The translations under genes were made by a program, and so were the position numbers. Of a stretch of 64,000 nt of DNA, positions 34,531-45,200 are shown one piece after another. Within the stretch, counting starts at the first letter, position 1, and each line of letters opens with the position of its first letter. The notes below the pieces were generated by a model. It ran no database searches and was not told the DNA's origin. It saw only the letters and a program-made list of their open reading frames with translations. The stretch is from assembly GCF_004208535.1 (NCBI RefSeq), contig NZ_SGIS01000018.1:1-64000 (forward strand), in the 5' to 3' direction. The stretch comes from Sphingomonas populi. GTDB taxonomy: Bacteria; Pseudomonadota; Alphaproteobacteria; Sphingomonadales; Sphingomonadaceae.

Positions 34531-36663
34531 TTAGGGATTGGTCCTCGTGCCGTCCGCGTTCAGCCCGAGATCCTTCAGGAGCGGCCCGACCTCCGGGTCT
34601 TTTCCGTAGAAGGCGCGGAACATCGGTGCGTATTCCTCGGTGTGGCCTTTCGAGAGGATCATGTCGCGGAAGCGCTGGCCGTTCGCGCGCGTCATGCCGC
34701 CGTTGCGCTCGAACCAGTCATAGGCGTTGTTGTCGAGCATCTTGGTCCAACTGTAGGCGTAATAGCCGGCCGAATAGCCATTGCCCCAGATGTGGAGGAA
34801 ATAGCTGGAGCGGTAGCGCGGCGGCACGTCGGTCGTGTCCAGCCCGGTCGCGGTCAGCGCCTTGGCCTCGAAGGCGTCGACATCCTGGCGTGGCAGGTCG
34901 GCGCCGATCGAATGCCACGTCATGTCCATTTCCGCCGCCGCCAGCGCCTCGCCGAACGAATAGCCGGTGTTGAACGTCGAGGCCCGCTTGATCTTGTCGA
35001 TCAGCGGCTGCGGGATCACCGCGCCGGTCTTGTAGTTCACGGCGTAATGCGGGAGCACCTTGGGATCGAGCGCCCAATGTTCGTTGAATTGCGACGGGAA
35101 TTCGACGAAATCGCGCGCCACGTTGGTGCCCGAGACCGACGGGTAGGTCTGGTTCGCGAACAGGCCGTGGAGCGCGTGGCCGAATTCGTGGAACATCGTC
35201 GTCACGTCGTCGAACGTAATGAGGGCGGGCTGTCCGGCCGCCGGCTTCTGGAAGTTGCCGACATTGTAGATCACCGGCCTGGTGCCGAGCAGTTTCGACT
35301 GGTTGACGAAGTTCGACATCCACGCGCCGCCATTCTTGTTGTCGCGCTTCCAGTAGTCGAAATACATCAGGCCCAGCGGGCGGCCGTCCGCTTCGAACAC
35401 CTCATAGGTCATGACGTCGGGGTTGTAGACCGGCAGATCGGTGCGGCGCTTGAAAGTGATGCCGTATAATTGCGTGGCGGCGTAGAACACGCCGTCCTCC
35501 AGCACCTTGTTGATCTCGAAATAGGGTTTCAGTTGGTCCTGATTGAGATCGTATTTGGCCTTGCGCAGCCGCTCCGAATAGAAATCCCAGTCCCACGGTT
35601 TCAGCGCGAAAGTCCCGCCATCGGCCTTGATCTGCGCCTGCAACTCGGCGGCCTCGCGCTTCTGTTCGGCGGCGATCGGGGCGCCCAATTGCTGCATGAA
35701 AGCGAGCGCGGTCTTGGGCGTTTTCGCCATCTGGTCGGTCAGCACGTAATCGGCCCAGGTCGCGAAGCCGAGCAGCTTCGCTTTCTTCGCGCGCAATTGC
35801 GCGATCGTCGCGATGGTTTCGCGCGTATCGTTCGCGCCACCGCGTTCGGCGCGAGTCCAGCTCGCGTTGAACAGCGCCTCACGCGTCGCCCGGTCGGTCA
35901 GCGAGGCGAGGCTTGGCTGCTGGGTCGTGTTCTGGAGCGACACCACCCACTTGCCCTTGAGGCCCCGTGCCGCCGCGGCGTCCGCAGCGGCGGCGATCTC
36001 GGCATCGGACAGGCCGGCCAGCTTCGCCTTGTCGTCGACGACTAGCGCGCCCGCCTTGGCGGCGGCGAGCAGTTTCTGCTGGAAGGCGGTTTCCAGGCTC
36101 GAGAGCTGGCTGTTGTACTGGCTGAGCGTGATCTTGTCCGCCGCCGAAACTTGCGCGCCGGCCTTCACCATGCCCTCATAGGTGATCGTCAGAACCTGGA
36201 GCTGCTCGGGGGTGAGCTTGAGCGACTGGCGCGAGTCGTACAGCGTCTTGACGCGTGCGAAGAGCTTGGGATCGAGGTTGATCGCGTCCCGGTGCGCGGC
36301 GAATTTGGGGGCGAGATCGGTCTCGACCTTCTGCAACGTGTCGTTGGTATTCGCGCCGGTGATTCCGTAAAAGGCGTTGGAAGCGCGTTCGAGCAGCCGG
36401 CCGGATCGTTCCAGCGGCACGATCGTGTTGTCGAAGGTCGGCGCGGCGGGCGTATTGGCGATACGGCTGACCTCGGCGCGCTGCTGCGCCATGCCGGCCT
36501 CCAACGCGGGCTGATAATCGGCGTCCTTGATCCGGTCGAACGGCGGCGCCTCGTAGGGCAATGTGCTTGGTGCGGCGAAGGGGTTGCTGGCGGGAAGCTG
36601 CTGGGCCGAAGCGGCGGTGGTGGACATCAGGACGACCGCCGTGGCGGCAAATATCGAACGCAT
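34531..36663 (-). CDS. M3-family zinc metallopeptidase (Dcp-like)
   Basis: A 710-residue peptidase resembling peptidyl-dipeptidase Dcp, which removes dipeptides from the C-terminus of peptides. A signal peptide ends ASAQQ at about residue 22, so it is probably periplasmic, unlike cytoplasmic E. coli Dcp. The zinc motif HEFGH is at residues 492-496 in TMFHEFGHALHGLF, with the third ligand Glu in FVEFPSQFNEHW. Tyr-rich WGNGYSAGYYAYSW completes the active site. ATG 36663 follows GAGGG; an earlier in-frame start at 36720 does not. It appears to be a single-gene unit. Confidence 0.9.
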   Translation of the reverse strand: MRSIFAATAVVLMSTTAASAQQLPASNPFAAPSTLPYEAPPFDRIKDADYQPALEAGMAQQRAEVSRIANTPAAPTFDNTIVPLERSGRLLERASNAFYGITGANTNDTLQKVETDLAPKFAAHRDAINLDPKLFARVKTLYDSRQSLKLTPEQLQVLTITYEGMVKAGAQVSAADKITLSQYNSQLSSLETAFQQKLLAAAKAGALVVDDKAKLAGLSDAEIAAAADAAAARGLKGKWVVSLQNTTQQPSLASLTDRATREALFNASWTRAERGGANDTRETIATIAQLRAKKAKLLGFATWADYVLTDQMAKTPKTALAFMQQLGAPIAAEQKREAAELQAQIKADGGTFALKPWDWDFYSERLRKAKYDLNQDQLKPYFEINKVLEDGVFYAATQLYGITFKRRTDLPVYNPDVMTYEVFEADGRPLGLMYFDYWKRDNKNGGAWMSNFVNQSKLLGTRPVIYNVGNFQKPAAGQPALITFDDVTTMFHEFGHALHGLFANQTYPSVSGTNVARDFVEFPSQFNEHWALDPKVLPHYAVNYKTGAVIPQPLIDKIKRASTFNTGYSFGEALAAAEMDMTWHSIGADLPRQDVDAFEAKALTATGLDTTDVPPRYRSSYFLHIWGNGYSAGYYAYSWTKMLDNNAYDWFERNGGMTRANGQRFRDMILSKGHTEEYAPMFRAFYGKDPEVGPLLKDLGLNADGTRTNP

Positions 36664-36754
36664 AGGTATCCCTCGACTGGATGATGGCGCGGTGATGGAC
36701 CCGCCGACGGAGAGGGGCAAGCCGTCCGATGCGTGATGTTTCGCGACCGCCGCG

Positions 36755-37648
36755 TCACCGCGCTTCGAGGCGATGCGCGATCTCCGCTTCGTCTAGGATC
36801 TCCAGCAACGAACCTTCGCGCCGGAGTTCCTCGGCGCGCCGGTAAGCGGGGGCGGCATGATAGAACCGGCCATAGGGCTGGTCATTGCTCACCACGAGCA
36901 TCGTCGTGGTGAGACCGACCGAAGACACCACGCGCGCGCCTGCTTCGGCGAGCTGACGGGCGAGGGGTCCGTCGCGCGGCGCTCCAAGGATCGCGATGCG
37001 TTCGCCCTTGAGCGGTCCGTCTTTCGCGGCCTTTGGCGCGGCGCCGCCGCGAGGGGTGAAGGGGGCCAGCCAGCCGGCCAGATCGATGCCGGTATGCTCG
37101 ATCGCGCGCACCACCACCAAACCGGCCGCGCGCGCATCGCTCAGCGCGTCGTGGTGTTTGTGGCGGATGCCGAGATATTTGGTCAGCACGTTGAGCCGGT
37201 GGCTGGGCAAATCGGGCCATGCCCGCTGGGCGACGCGCACGCTGTCGAGCCACGTCGTTTTGATCGGTGTACGATCATGGACTCGGCACGCGGCGGCGAG
37301 CGCGCCTTTGTCGAAGTTGGAATGCGCGACCGTGATCCGTCCCGAGAGATGGGCGTCCACGGTCGGATGGATGTGCGCGAAGCTCGGCTTGCCGGCGACA
37401 TGATCGGCGCTGATGCCGTGGATGCGGATGTTGAACGGGGAGAAGTCGTCGCGCGGATCGACCAACATCTCGTAGCTGAGGACTTCCACGCCGGCGCGGA
37501 ATCCGACGATCCCGATCTGGCAGATGCTGCTGACCCTGGGGCACGCGGTCTCGACATCCACGACGACGAAGTCCGGGGCCGTGTCATCGTGCGCTGGTAC
37601 AATCGAGGGCGCGGTTTCGGACGACATCATGAGCATCGCGCGGACCAT
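36755..37648 (-). CDS. DnaQ-like 3'-5' exonuclease with C-terminal BRCT-like domain
   Basis: A 297-residue protein. The DEDDh exonuclease fold is at residues about 25-190: DVET supplies Asp and Glu, HSNFDKGAL the second Asp, HKHHDALSDARAAG the His and last Asp. After a linker, residues about 215-290 (LKGERIAILGAPRDGPLA, then EAGARVVSSVGLTTTMLVV) look like a BRCT domain, which binds proteins or DNA ends in repair. Together they suggest a DNA-repair or proofreading-type nuclease. It is divergent from the catalase gene, sharing a 124-base gap. Confidence 0.85.
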   Translation of the reverse strand: MVRAMLMMSSETAPSIVPAHDDTAPDFVVVDVETACPRVSSICQIGIVGFRAGVEVLSYEMLVDPRDDFSPFNIRIHGISADHVAGKPSFAHIHPTVDAHLSGRITVAHSNFDKGALAAACRVHDRTPIKTTWLDSVRVAQRAWPDLPSHRLNVLTKYLGIRHKHHDALSDARAAGLVVVRAIEHTGIDLAGWLAPFTPRGGAAPKAAKDGPLKGERIAILGAPRDGPLARQLAEAGARVVSSVGLTTTMLVVSNDQPYGRFYHAAPAYRRAEELRREGSLLEILDEAEIAHRLEAR

Positions 37649-37705
37649 ATCATGCTCGCTCCGCTCCGGCGAGCGTCAGGAAATTTTCCGATCACGGCGC
37701 ATCGC

Positions 37706-37731
37706 GGGACCGAGATCGGCCCCGGCGCGTT
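37706..37731 (+). promoter_or_regulatory. EcfG-like general-stress promoter of the catalase gene
   Basis: GGGAC at 37706-37710, 17 bases, then CGTT at 37728-37731. This differs by one base from the alphaproteobacterial general-stress consensus (GGAAC-N16/17-CGTT) and lies 41 bases before the catalase start. Confidence 0.5.
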
Positions 37732-37772
37732 CCTGATCCCGTGAGCGAAAAATGCTTTGGAGTGATGGCGTT

Positions 37773-39842
37773 ATGACCGATTTGAAGACTTCGACCGGCA
37801 ATGGCGGCGAGACGCACCAGCAGGCGTCGGGCGACGCGCCGGTGCTCACCACCAACCACGGCGTTCCCGTCAGCGACAATCAGAACAGCCTCCGCTCGGG
37901 CGAGCGCGGGCCGACGCTGCTCGAGGATTTCGTGCTGCGCGAGAAGATCTTCCACTTCGATCATGAGCGTATCCCTGAGCGGATCGTCCACGCGCGCGGA
38001 TCGGGCGCGCACGGCGTGTTCGAGGCCACCGACGACATTTCCGATCTCTCCATGGCGGCGGTGTTCACCAAGGGCGAGAAGACCGAGGTGTTCGTGCGCT
38101 TCTCGACCGTCGCCGGTGGCGCCGGATCGGTCGACACCCCGCGCGACGTGCGCGGCTTCGCGGTGAAGTTCTACACGCGCGAGGGCAATTGGGATCTGGT
38201 CGGCAACAACATCCCGGTGTTCTTCATCCAGGATGCGATCAAATTCCCCGATCTCATCCATGCCGTGAAGATGGAAGCGGATCGCGCCTATCCTCAGGCC
38301 GGCAGCGCACACGACACCTTCTGGGACTGGGCCTCGCTGATGCCCGAATCGACTCACATGCAATTGTGGGCGATGTCAGACCGCACGCTGCCGCGCTCGC
38401 TGCGGATGATGGAAGGGTTCGGCGTCCACACCTTCAAGCTGGTCAATGCCGAGGGCAAGGCGAGCTTCGTCAAGTTCCACTGGAAGCCGCGGCTCGGCAT
38501 CCAGTCGACGATCTGGGACGAGGCGCTCAAGCTTCAGGCCGCCGACAACGACTATCACCGCCGCGACCTGTGGGAGTCGATCGATACCGGCGCGTTCCCT
38601 GAGTGGGATCTCGGCATCCAGGTGTTCGATCAGGCCTTCGCCGACGCGCAGCCCTATGACGTGCTCGACGCGACCAAGCTGATCCCCGAGGAGGACGTTC
38701 CCGTCCGCATCATCGGCACGATGACGCTCAACCGCAACGTCGACAATTTCTTCGCCGAGACCGAACAGGTCGCCTTCCTGCCGACCAACATCGTGCCCGG
38801 CGTGGATTTCTCGAACGATCCGCTGCTGCAGGGGCGGCTGTTCAGCTATCTCGACACGCAGAAGTCGCGGCTGGGCACGACCAACTTCCACCAGATCCCG
38901 ATCAACGCGCCGCGCTGCCCGATGCACAATTTCCAGCGCGACGGCATGATGCAGACGCAGGTGCCCAAGGGCCGTGCCAATTACGAGCCGAACAGCCTAG
39001 CGGCGCACGGCGAGGACGGCGGCCCGCGCGAATCGCTCGCCGGCTTCGCCACCGCCAACGCGGCGACTGGCCCTGACGAGCAGGGTGACAAGCTGCGCAT
39101 CCGCGCCGAGACCTTCGCCGATCACTACAGCCAGGCGCGGCTGTTCTACCGCTCGCAGGACGCGCACGAGCAGGCGCATATCGCGTCGTCGTTCGTGTTC
39201 GAACTGTCCAAGGTCGGCGTGCTCGATCAGGTGCCGCCGCGCGTGGTGGCGAACCTGCGCAACGTCGATGAGGATCTCGCCAAGCGCGTCGCCGACGGGC
39301 TGGGCATCGATCTGCCGAAGAAGGCCAAGGCCGCCAAGGAGCCGATCGACATGGCGCCGTCCGATGCCTTGTCGATCCACAAGAACATGAAGCCGACGCT
39401 CGAAGGCCGGTCGGTCGGCATCCTCATCGCCGACGGCACGGACGCTGCGGAACTCGACGCGGTCATCAAGGCGGTCGAGGCGGAGAAGGCGCGGGCGATT
39501 ATCGTCGCGCCGAAGGTCGGCGGCGCCAAGCTGTCCGACGGGACGGTGCGCAAGGCCGACGGTCAGCTCGCCGGCTCGCCGAGCCAGATCTTCGACGCGG
39601 TCGCGATCATCCTGTCAGACGCCGGCTGCAAGGCGCTGCTCAAGGAAGGCGCGGCGGTGCAGTTCGCGATGGACGCGTTCGGGCATCTCAAGGCGATCGG
39701 CGCCAGCGCCGCCGCCAAGCCGCTGCTCGACAAGGCCGGCGTCGAAGCGGACGCGGGCGTCACCGATCTCGGCAAGGCGTTCGTCGCGGCGGCCAAGCAC
39801 CGCTTCTACGATCGCGAGCCGAACGTGCGGACTTTGGCCTGA
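37773..39842 (+). CDS. katE: Large-subunit catalase (HPII type)
   Basis: Haem catalase of 689 residues that breaks down hydrogen peroxide. The active-site His lies in [14 protein letters not shown], the Asn in [12 protein letters not shown], and the haem-ligand Tyr in RLFSYLDTQ. The last 150 residues ([18 protein letters not shown] onward) form the flavodoxin/PfpI-like domain that marks the large HPII class. ATG 37773 is chosen with GGAG about 10 bases upstream; ATG 37752 is possible. A near-consensus EcfG-type promoter lies 41 bases upstream, fitting stationary-phase or general-stress control. It ends at a strong hairpin. Confidence 0.95.
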   Translation: MTDLKTSTGNGGETHQQASGDAPVLTTNHGVPVSDNQNSLRSGERGPTLLEDFVLREKIFHFDHERIPERIVHARGSGAHGVFEATDDISDLSMAAVFTKGEKTEVFVRFSTVAGGAGSVDTPRDVRGFAVKFYTREGNWDLVGNNIPVFFIQDAIKFPDLIHAVKMEADRAYPQAGSAHDTFWDWASLMPESTHMQLWAMSDRTLPRSLRMMEGFGVHTFKLVNAEGKASFVKFHWKPRLGIQSTIWDEALKLQAADNDYHRRDLWESIDTGAFPEWDLGIQVFDQAFADAQPYDVLDATKLIPEEDVPVRIIGTMTLNRNVDNFFAETEQVAFLPTNIVPGVDFSNDPLLQGRLFSYLDTQKSRLGTTNFHQIPINAPRCPMHNFQRDGMMQTQVPKGRANYEPNSLAAHGEDGGPRESLAGFATANAATGPDEQGDKLRIRAETFADHYSQARLFYRSQDAHEQAHIASSFVFELSKVGVLDQVPPRVVANLRNVDEDLAKRVADGLGIDLPKKAKAAKEPIDMAPSDALSIHKNMKPTLEGRSVGILIADGTDAAELDAVIKAVEAEKARAIIVAPKVGGAKLSDGTVRKADGQLAGSPSQIFDAVAIILSDAGCKALLKEGAAVQFAMDAFGHLKAIGASAAAKPLLDKAGVEADAGVTDLGKAFVAAAKHRFYDREPNVRTLA

Positions 39843-39848
39843 TTTACG

Positions 39849-39876
39849 AACCCGGCCGGCGATGGCTGGCCGGGTT
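39849..39876 (+). terminator. Terminator of katE
   Basis: A perfect 9-base-pair stem (AACCCGGCC / GGCCGGGTT) seven bases after the catalase stop, followed by TGATTTG. This is a good intrinsic terminator apart from the short T-run. Confidence 0.7.
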
Positions 39877-40189
39877 TGATTTGGGCGGGCGGCTGTTGAC
39901 CGGGGACCGTAACCGGCTCGCGCATTGGCGGGGATAGATGGCAAAGGTGAGCCACAGGACGCACCGTGCGGGAGTGCCACTTTTGACGGTGCCCGACGTG
40001 CGGACGCACCCCTCGCGCGGTACGAAAAGGCGCCTCATGGTTGGTGCAGACACTGTCAAAGGGCGTGGCCAGCAGCATGCCATTGGCCCTGCGTGTAGGA
40101 CAGGTCCAGTGGCATGAGGTGGCGAAGGGCGGAAAAGGGGTGAAGGATCGCCTGACCGCTTTCATTCGGTCAGCCTGCGTGAGTAGGCG
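39877..40189. other. Intergenic stretch between katE and the MBL gene
   Basis: About 310 bases without a credible gene. A minus-strand frame across most of it has unusual composition and no ribosome site. A hairpin CTGACCG-N8-CGGTCAG at 40152-40173 lies downstream of the MBL-fold gene and may end its transcript. Confidence 0.5.
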
Positions 40190-41260
40190 TCAGGCCGACC
40201 CGAAGATGTAGCTGCTTCCGACGACCGACCGGATCACTTTTTGCGGCATGGCAGCCATCGCGGCGGAGACAAATGTCTCGCCGGTGCAGTGGCCCGGAAT
40301 GACGTAATCCGGGTTGATCGCCTGCATGAGTGCCAAGGTTTCCATCGCCTGATCCCGCGTCTGCGGGGGGACAAGGTGAAAACCTCCAACGATCGCGTGG
40401 ACCTTGTCGATGCCGGATACGGCCTGCGCGCGCCGCACCGTATTGATGATGCCGCGATGGCTGCACGAACCGATCACGACCAATCCGCGTCCCGCAACAT
40501 TGAAGGCCGTGCCGAGTTCGTGCTCGGCATCGTCAACGACGAAGCTCTTGTCGCGCTTCGCGGGATCGAGCAGATGCCGGTCGCAATTCTGGCCGAGGAG
40601 CATTCCGGTCGGCACACGCGGACGTTCTGGTGAGACGAACGGGATTTGGCCCGTTGTGAAACCCTGCCCGGCGACGATCCGGGGATCGCCCGAGACGATG
40701 AGGTCGATCCCGGCCTGACGGATCGCCGGCCGATCGATCGCACCGAAGGACGCGCCGTCTGGATCGGTTCCACGGATGCGGGCGCAGAACGCTTCCTCGC
40801 CGCCCACGAACAAGGGCGTTCCGCGCCGGACTTTCCCACTCGCGAGAAAGCCATCAAGACCACCGAAATGATCATAATGGCCGTGGCTCAATACCATCGC
40901 GTCGATCGTACCTGGCTCGATGCCCAGCAAGGCCATATTGTTGAGCAAGGCAGCCGGAGTATATCCGAAATCGATCAAAGTCGTGCGCGCCGCGCCGGCG
41001 GCAGACGACTTCGCCAACAGGGAATATCCCCATTGCCCGGCAAAGGCCGTGTGATAATCGGCGGTGATTGGCGGCGGCACGACACGAATATCGGGCCGTG
41101 TGATCGATGCGCCGAAGACGCTCGTCGTGCTGTCGACCAGCACGGTCAGGTGGAGCAGATCGACAGACGGCACCGCAAGCGCGTTGGCCGCATATAGCCG
41201 CGACGCCGGTATCAACGATGCGCCCGCCAAGGCCAGAAGTGATCGGCGACTCAGCTCCAC
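40190..41260 (-). CDS. Tat-exported MBL-fold metallo-hydrolase
   Basis: A 356-residue MBL-fold protein. The N-terminus SRRSLLALAGASLIPASRLYA is a twin-arginine signal, so it is folded before export to the periplasm. The metal motif HGHYDHFGG is complete; further ligands lie in VIGSCSHRGIINTV, VGGFHLVPP and VIPGHCTGE. The pattern resembles the dihydropterin-phosphate-synthase-like MBL group. The substrate is unknown. It appears to be a single-gene unit on the minus strand. Confidence 0.85.
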   Translation of the reverse strand: MELSRRSLLALAGASLIPASRLYAANALAVPSVDLLHLTVLVDSTTSVFGASITRPDIRVVPPPITADYHTAFAGQWGYSLLAKSSAAGAARTTLIDFGYTPAALLNNMALLGIEPGTIDAMVLSHGHYDHFGGLDGFLASGKVRRGTPLFVGGEEAFCARIRGTDPDGASFGAIDRPAIRQAGIDLIVSGDPRIVAGQGFTTGQIPFVSPERPRVPTGMLLGQNCDRHLLDPAKRDKSFVVDDAEHELGTAFNVAGRGLVVIGSCSHRGIINTVRRAQAVSGIDKVHAIVGGFHLVPPQTRDQAMETLALMQAINPDYVIPGHCTGETFVSAAMAAMPQKVIRSVVGSSYIFGSA

Positions 41261-41358
41261 GACTTCCTCCGAAAGCTCGTGGCGTTACCGCTGCCAGATT
41301 ATAGCGGGCGACGAAAGCCGCATTAACGCTGCCTCCGCTTTCCGTCCGGCTCCCCGCG

Positions 41359-41694
41359 TCACCGCCGCTGGCGCGACACCACGATGCCGCCGAGCAGCAG
41401 CGCGACGCCCAGCCCGATCAGCAGCATCGCCAGCGCGTTGCCGCCGATCTCGCTCGAATTGGCGGCGCTGATCGCGCGGGCTGCCGAGTCGGCGTCGGTC
41501 GCGGTCATCTGCGCGGCGAAGGCGGCTTCGTCGCAGCGGGCGACCATGTCCGCGCCATTGTCCTTCATCTTGTCGCGGCATTGCTGCGCCTGCGCGGCAT
41601 CCGCCTTCGGCGGGCCGCCCGTCACCTGCATCACCGCGCCCGCGACGAGCAGCACCAGCCCCAGTACGATCAGGACGATCGGGTTCTTCTTCAT
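41359..41694 (-). CDS. Small membrane protein with two helices
   Basis: A 111-residue protein with a hydrophobic N-terminal helix (IVLIVLGLVLLVAGAVMQV), a polar middle containing two Cys (QQCRDKMKDN and VARCDEAAF), and a C-terminal helix followed by SRQRR. The cysteines would face the periplasm if both helices cross the membrane, and could form a disulphide. ATG 41694 has AGAGGA six bases upstream; ATG 41700 directly abuts that site. It follows the LprI-like gene and may share its transcript. No family recognised. Confidence 0.7.
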   Translation of the reverse strand: MKKNPIVLIVLGLVLLVAGAVMQVTGGPPKADAAQAQQCRDKMKDNGADMVARCDEAAFAAQMTATDADSAARAISAANSSEIGGNALAMLLIGLGVALLLGGIVVSRQRR

Positions 41695-41711
41695 GAGCAT
41701 TCCTCTCGACC

Positions 41712-41739
41712 GTCCCGCCGGCGTGTCGGCCGGCGGGAC
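41712..41739 (-). terminator. Hairpin between the LprI-like and small membrane genes
   Basis: A perfect 11-base-pair stem (GTCCCGCCGGC / GCCGGCGGGAC) with a 6-base loop just after the LprI-like stop. No T-run follows and the next ribosome site begins almost at once, so it may attenuate rather than fully stop transcription. Confidence 0.5.
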
Positions 41740-41745
41740 ATGGCA

Positions 41746-42123
41746 TCAGAACCGGACCTGGCTTTCCAGTTCGTCGGCGCGGGCCGCCGTCTTCAGCACG
41801 ACGCAGCGGCTATCGACGGTGTCGCTGTTGACCTTGCAGCTATAATCACGCTCGGCGATCCAGCGGCGTTCCTGATCGCGCAGCGCCAGCTTCTCGGACG
41901 GATTGCTGGCCAGTTGGCGCATCACGCGCTGATAGGCCTTGTTGAGGCGATCGTCCTGCGCGCCGGATTCACGCTGCGCGCAGACGTTGCGCTGGACGGT
42001 GTTGTTGCCGGCGCGCGCCATACAGGCTCCGAAGGCCGCGGAGAGGTGCGGCGAGTCCTGCGCGATTGCCGGAGCGGCGGTGCCGGCGACGACGGCCAAA
42101 GCCAGGACGAAGGTCGATTTCAT
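41746..42123 (-). CDS. LprI-like periplasmic protein (DUF1311)
   Basis: A 125-residue exported protein. The signal peptide ends PAIAQ at about residue 22. The mature part has the DUF1311/LprI pattern: paired Cys, DDRLNKAYQRVMRQL, LRDQERRWIAERDYSC and a final Cys near the end. Members are proposed lysozyme inhibitors or envelope proteins. ATG 42123 follows AGGAG at 7 bases. Confidence 0.82.
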   Translation of the reverse strand: MKSTFVLALAVVAGTAAPAIAQDSPHLSAAFGACMARAGNNTVQRNVCAQRESGAQDDRLNKAYQRVMRQLASNPSEKLALRDQERRWIAERDYSCKVNSDTVDSRCVVLKTAARADELESQVRF

Positions 42124-42247
42124 ACGTGTCTCCTGATGTTTCCGATACGCTTCCGTTACGGAACGCACGACATCGCAATGGGCTGCATGTCTTTCGAACG
42201 TATCACGACATCGGCTACCGCGCCGGTCGGGCGCGGACGGTGCTGCC

Positions 42248-45200
42248 TCAATCGAGCGCCACGCCGTAGAGCGCGTGATGGGTCAGCACGAACAGCGTCT
42301 TGCCCTGCGCGCCGCCGACCAGCAGTTGCAGCGGCCGCTCGGGCAGGTCGATCCGGCCGATCGCCTTGCCATCCGGCGCGTAGACGAACACCTGCCCGTT
42401 GGCGACGTAGACGCGGCCCTGCGCGTCGGTGGTCACGCTCTCGCCGCCGCGATCGGCGACCTTGGTGAGGTCGCGCACCGCGCCGCCGGCGGCGACACGG
42501 CCGCGATAGGTCTTGTTCTCCGATGCGTTGGTGACGAACACTTGGTCGCCCACGCGCGCGGTGGTGAAGCCGTAGCTGTCGAGCGCATCCGAGAAGCGCC
42601 AGCCGAGGAAATTGGATGGCCCCTGCTGGAACGTCCGGTAGGCGGGCAGCGTGAGGCTGCCGTCGGGCGAAACATATTCGCGTGGGTGGGCGAGGCCGAT
42701 GTCACGCACGAACATGTCGGCGAGCGTCGGGTAGGTGTAGGTCTTGGGGTTGAGCTGATCCTTGAACTCGCCATTGACCCAATAGTCGACCGGCAGCACC
42801 GTCGCCGCGCCGGGATGATCGGTGGCGGGCGTCGGCGGGATCACCGTGATCGCGCCGTCGCGGGCGGCGGGGTCGAGACTGTAGACGGTGCCGTCGCGCC
42901 CGTCCGACGACAGCACCAGCAGCTTGCCCGAACGATCGACCGCGAGGTTGACGGGATCGAGCGGCGTGTCGCGTACCACCACTAGCCCGTCCGCGCGCGA
43001 CCATGCGTAGATGCGCTGTTTCCAGTGATCGACGAAATAGAGTTTGCCCTGCGCATCGATCGCGCCGCCCGCGGCGGAGAAGAAGCCGTCGGCGAGCCGT
43101 TCGACCTTAATGTTCGCGAATGCGCCATCCGGGGCGGGGACGACGGGGTCGGCAGGCACGTCGAGCGCGGCGAACTCGCGTTCGCGCACTTCCAGCCCAT
43201 GCGTCACGTCCTGAATGGCGTTGTCATAGGCGAATTTGCTCGCGCGTAGGTACGTCGCGCAGCCGTTCTCGTCGCAGGTGCCAAGCCCGCTCTCGGCGTT
43301 GACGTGCATGTTACGGAAGCGGATGCGTTGGGAGTCGGTCAGCCGCACCGCCGCCGCTGCAGGCTTGAGCGAGCGCGTGACGCGATAGGCGTGGAGATTG
43401 GCGATCAGCAGGTCGTGGCTGTGGCGGATCTCGAACGAGACCGCATCCTGACTTTCGCCCGCTTCCTCCTCGGTTTGCGGCGCGAGGAACTCCCAATTGG
43501 CGACATGATCGAGCACGAAGTCGGCGCGGGCGTGATGCTCGATCGACATCTGGTAGACATGCCCCGGCGTATCGGTGTCGGAGACGAGCATGCCGGCCTG
43601 CGCATATGTGTTGGGGCTCCACAGATTGGCGAAGGTGCCGCCACCGCCGCGCACCCACAGGCTCGGATATTGCGCGTCCCAGCGTTTGGCGGGGTCGGCA
43701 TCGCCGGTGTGGTTGGCGTTGTACGGGTCGAACCGGCTGCCGTCGGCGAGGTCGGTGCCGTGGCCGCCCTGGAACTTGACGTCCTCGACCAGTGAGTTCG
43801 CACCGGCCTGCCACAGCAAGGCGGTCGCGCGCGGGTTGATCCCGCCGGTGAACAGGCCGAGCCCGGAGACGATCGCATCGCCGCCGCGTGCGCTCTCGAT
43901 CAGCGGCTTGGCGATGCCGACGCCTTGGAAGGCAGGGGTGCGATCGGGCAGGATGATCTGGGTGAGGCTCGGGTGGAGCGCGACTAGCACCGTGTCTGGC
44001 TTGAGTCGCAATGTATCGGTGACGACGTAGCGCCCGGCCGGGAAATAGACGGTGCGGTGCGTGTCGATCGCGCGCTGGATCGCGGCGGTGTCGTCGCTCG
44101 CGTTGTCGCCTTTCGCGCCGAGCGTGTGGACGTTGGCCCATGCGGTGGTCGCCGGCAGCGCGCGGATCGCAGGGGGTGGCGGTGCTGGCAGGCGCGCGAG
44201 CGGGGCGGCTTGCATCACTGTATCGTAGTGGCCGGTCATGCCGAGGCCGGGTAGCGTCAGGCCGTAGCCGAACCGGCTCACCCGGTACGTCGGGCCGGCA
44301 CCCGCGACCGTTTTGCCGCTGTCGCGGAAGCGCGCGAAGGTCGGCGTGGCGCTGGCGACGGCGTTCTCGAAGCCGATTTGGGTGTAGACGTTGTTCTCGT
44401 TGCTGATGATGACGGCGGCGTTCGACACGTTCTCGAACCGCACGTCCTTGCCCCACAGCCAGTCGCCATAGCCGCGATCCACGTCGATCGCGGTCGGCAC
44501 GTTGCGGAAGGCGACGTTGACCAAGGTCAGGCCCGCCTCATGCTCGCGGATCGCCGCTTCGCGCTGCCCGTCGAAGCTCGAATCGAGCAAGGTGAACTGC
44601 CATGCCGGTGACGGCTTCTCGGTGAGGATGCCGTAGCGCCCGCCGTGAAAGTGCAAATCCTCGGCCTGATTGGCGACCTGATAGAGTCCGGCCAGCCCCG
44701 AGCCGAGGTCGAAGTCGATATGCGCGAGATAGGCGTGCTGCGCGGCGTGGAAACGGATCGCGGTGGCGGCGGGGTTGCCCGCGCCGATCGCGAAATCCAC
44801 GTTCGCCAGCGCAGGATAGAAGGTGCCGGGGTTGGCGTCGGCGATGTCGGGGTTGAACGGCACGCTGCCCGGCGGCGGGAAGGGCACGCGCCCGGCCTTG
44901 AGCCGCTCGCTTGCGCGAATTCCGGCCTCGCCGGGTCTGGCACCAGCGAAGATCACCATGTTGGCGACGCCTTGTTGGAACCCCGGCGTCGCATCCCCCA
45001 GCACGATCACGGGCCGCGTCTTGCCGACGCCGAACACGCGCACGCCCGGCCAGATGTAGAGCGTGCGGCTGATCCGGTAGCGCCCCGACGGCACGAACAC
45101 GATCCCGCCGCCGCCCTTATCCGCTGCCGCGTCGATCGCCTGTTGCAGCGCGGCGGCATCGTCGCTGCGCCCGTCTCGCGCGCCCGCGACGGTGACGGCG

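Noticed and set aside
39806..40165. 119-codon minus-strand frame downstream of katE
   Set aside because: Cys/His/Pro-rich composition, overlaps the end and terminator of katE, no ribosome site.
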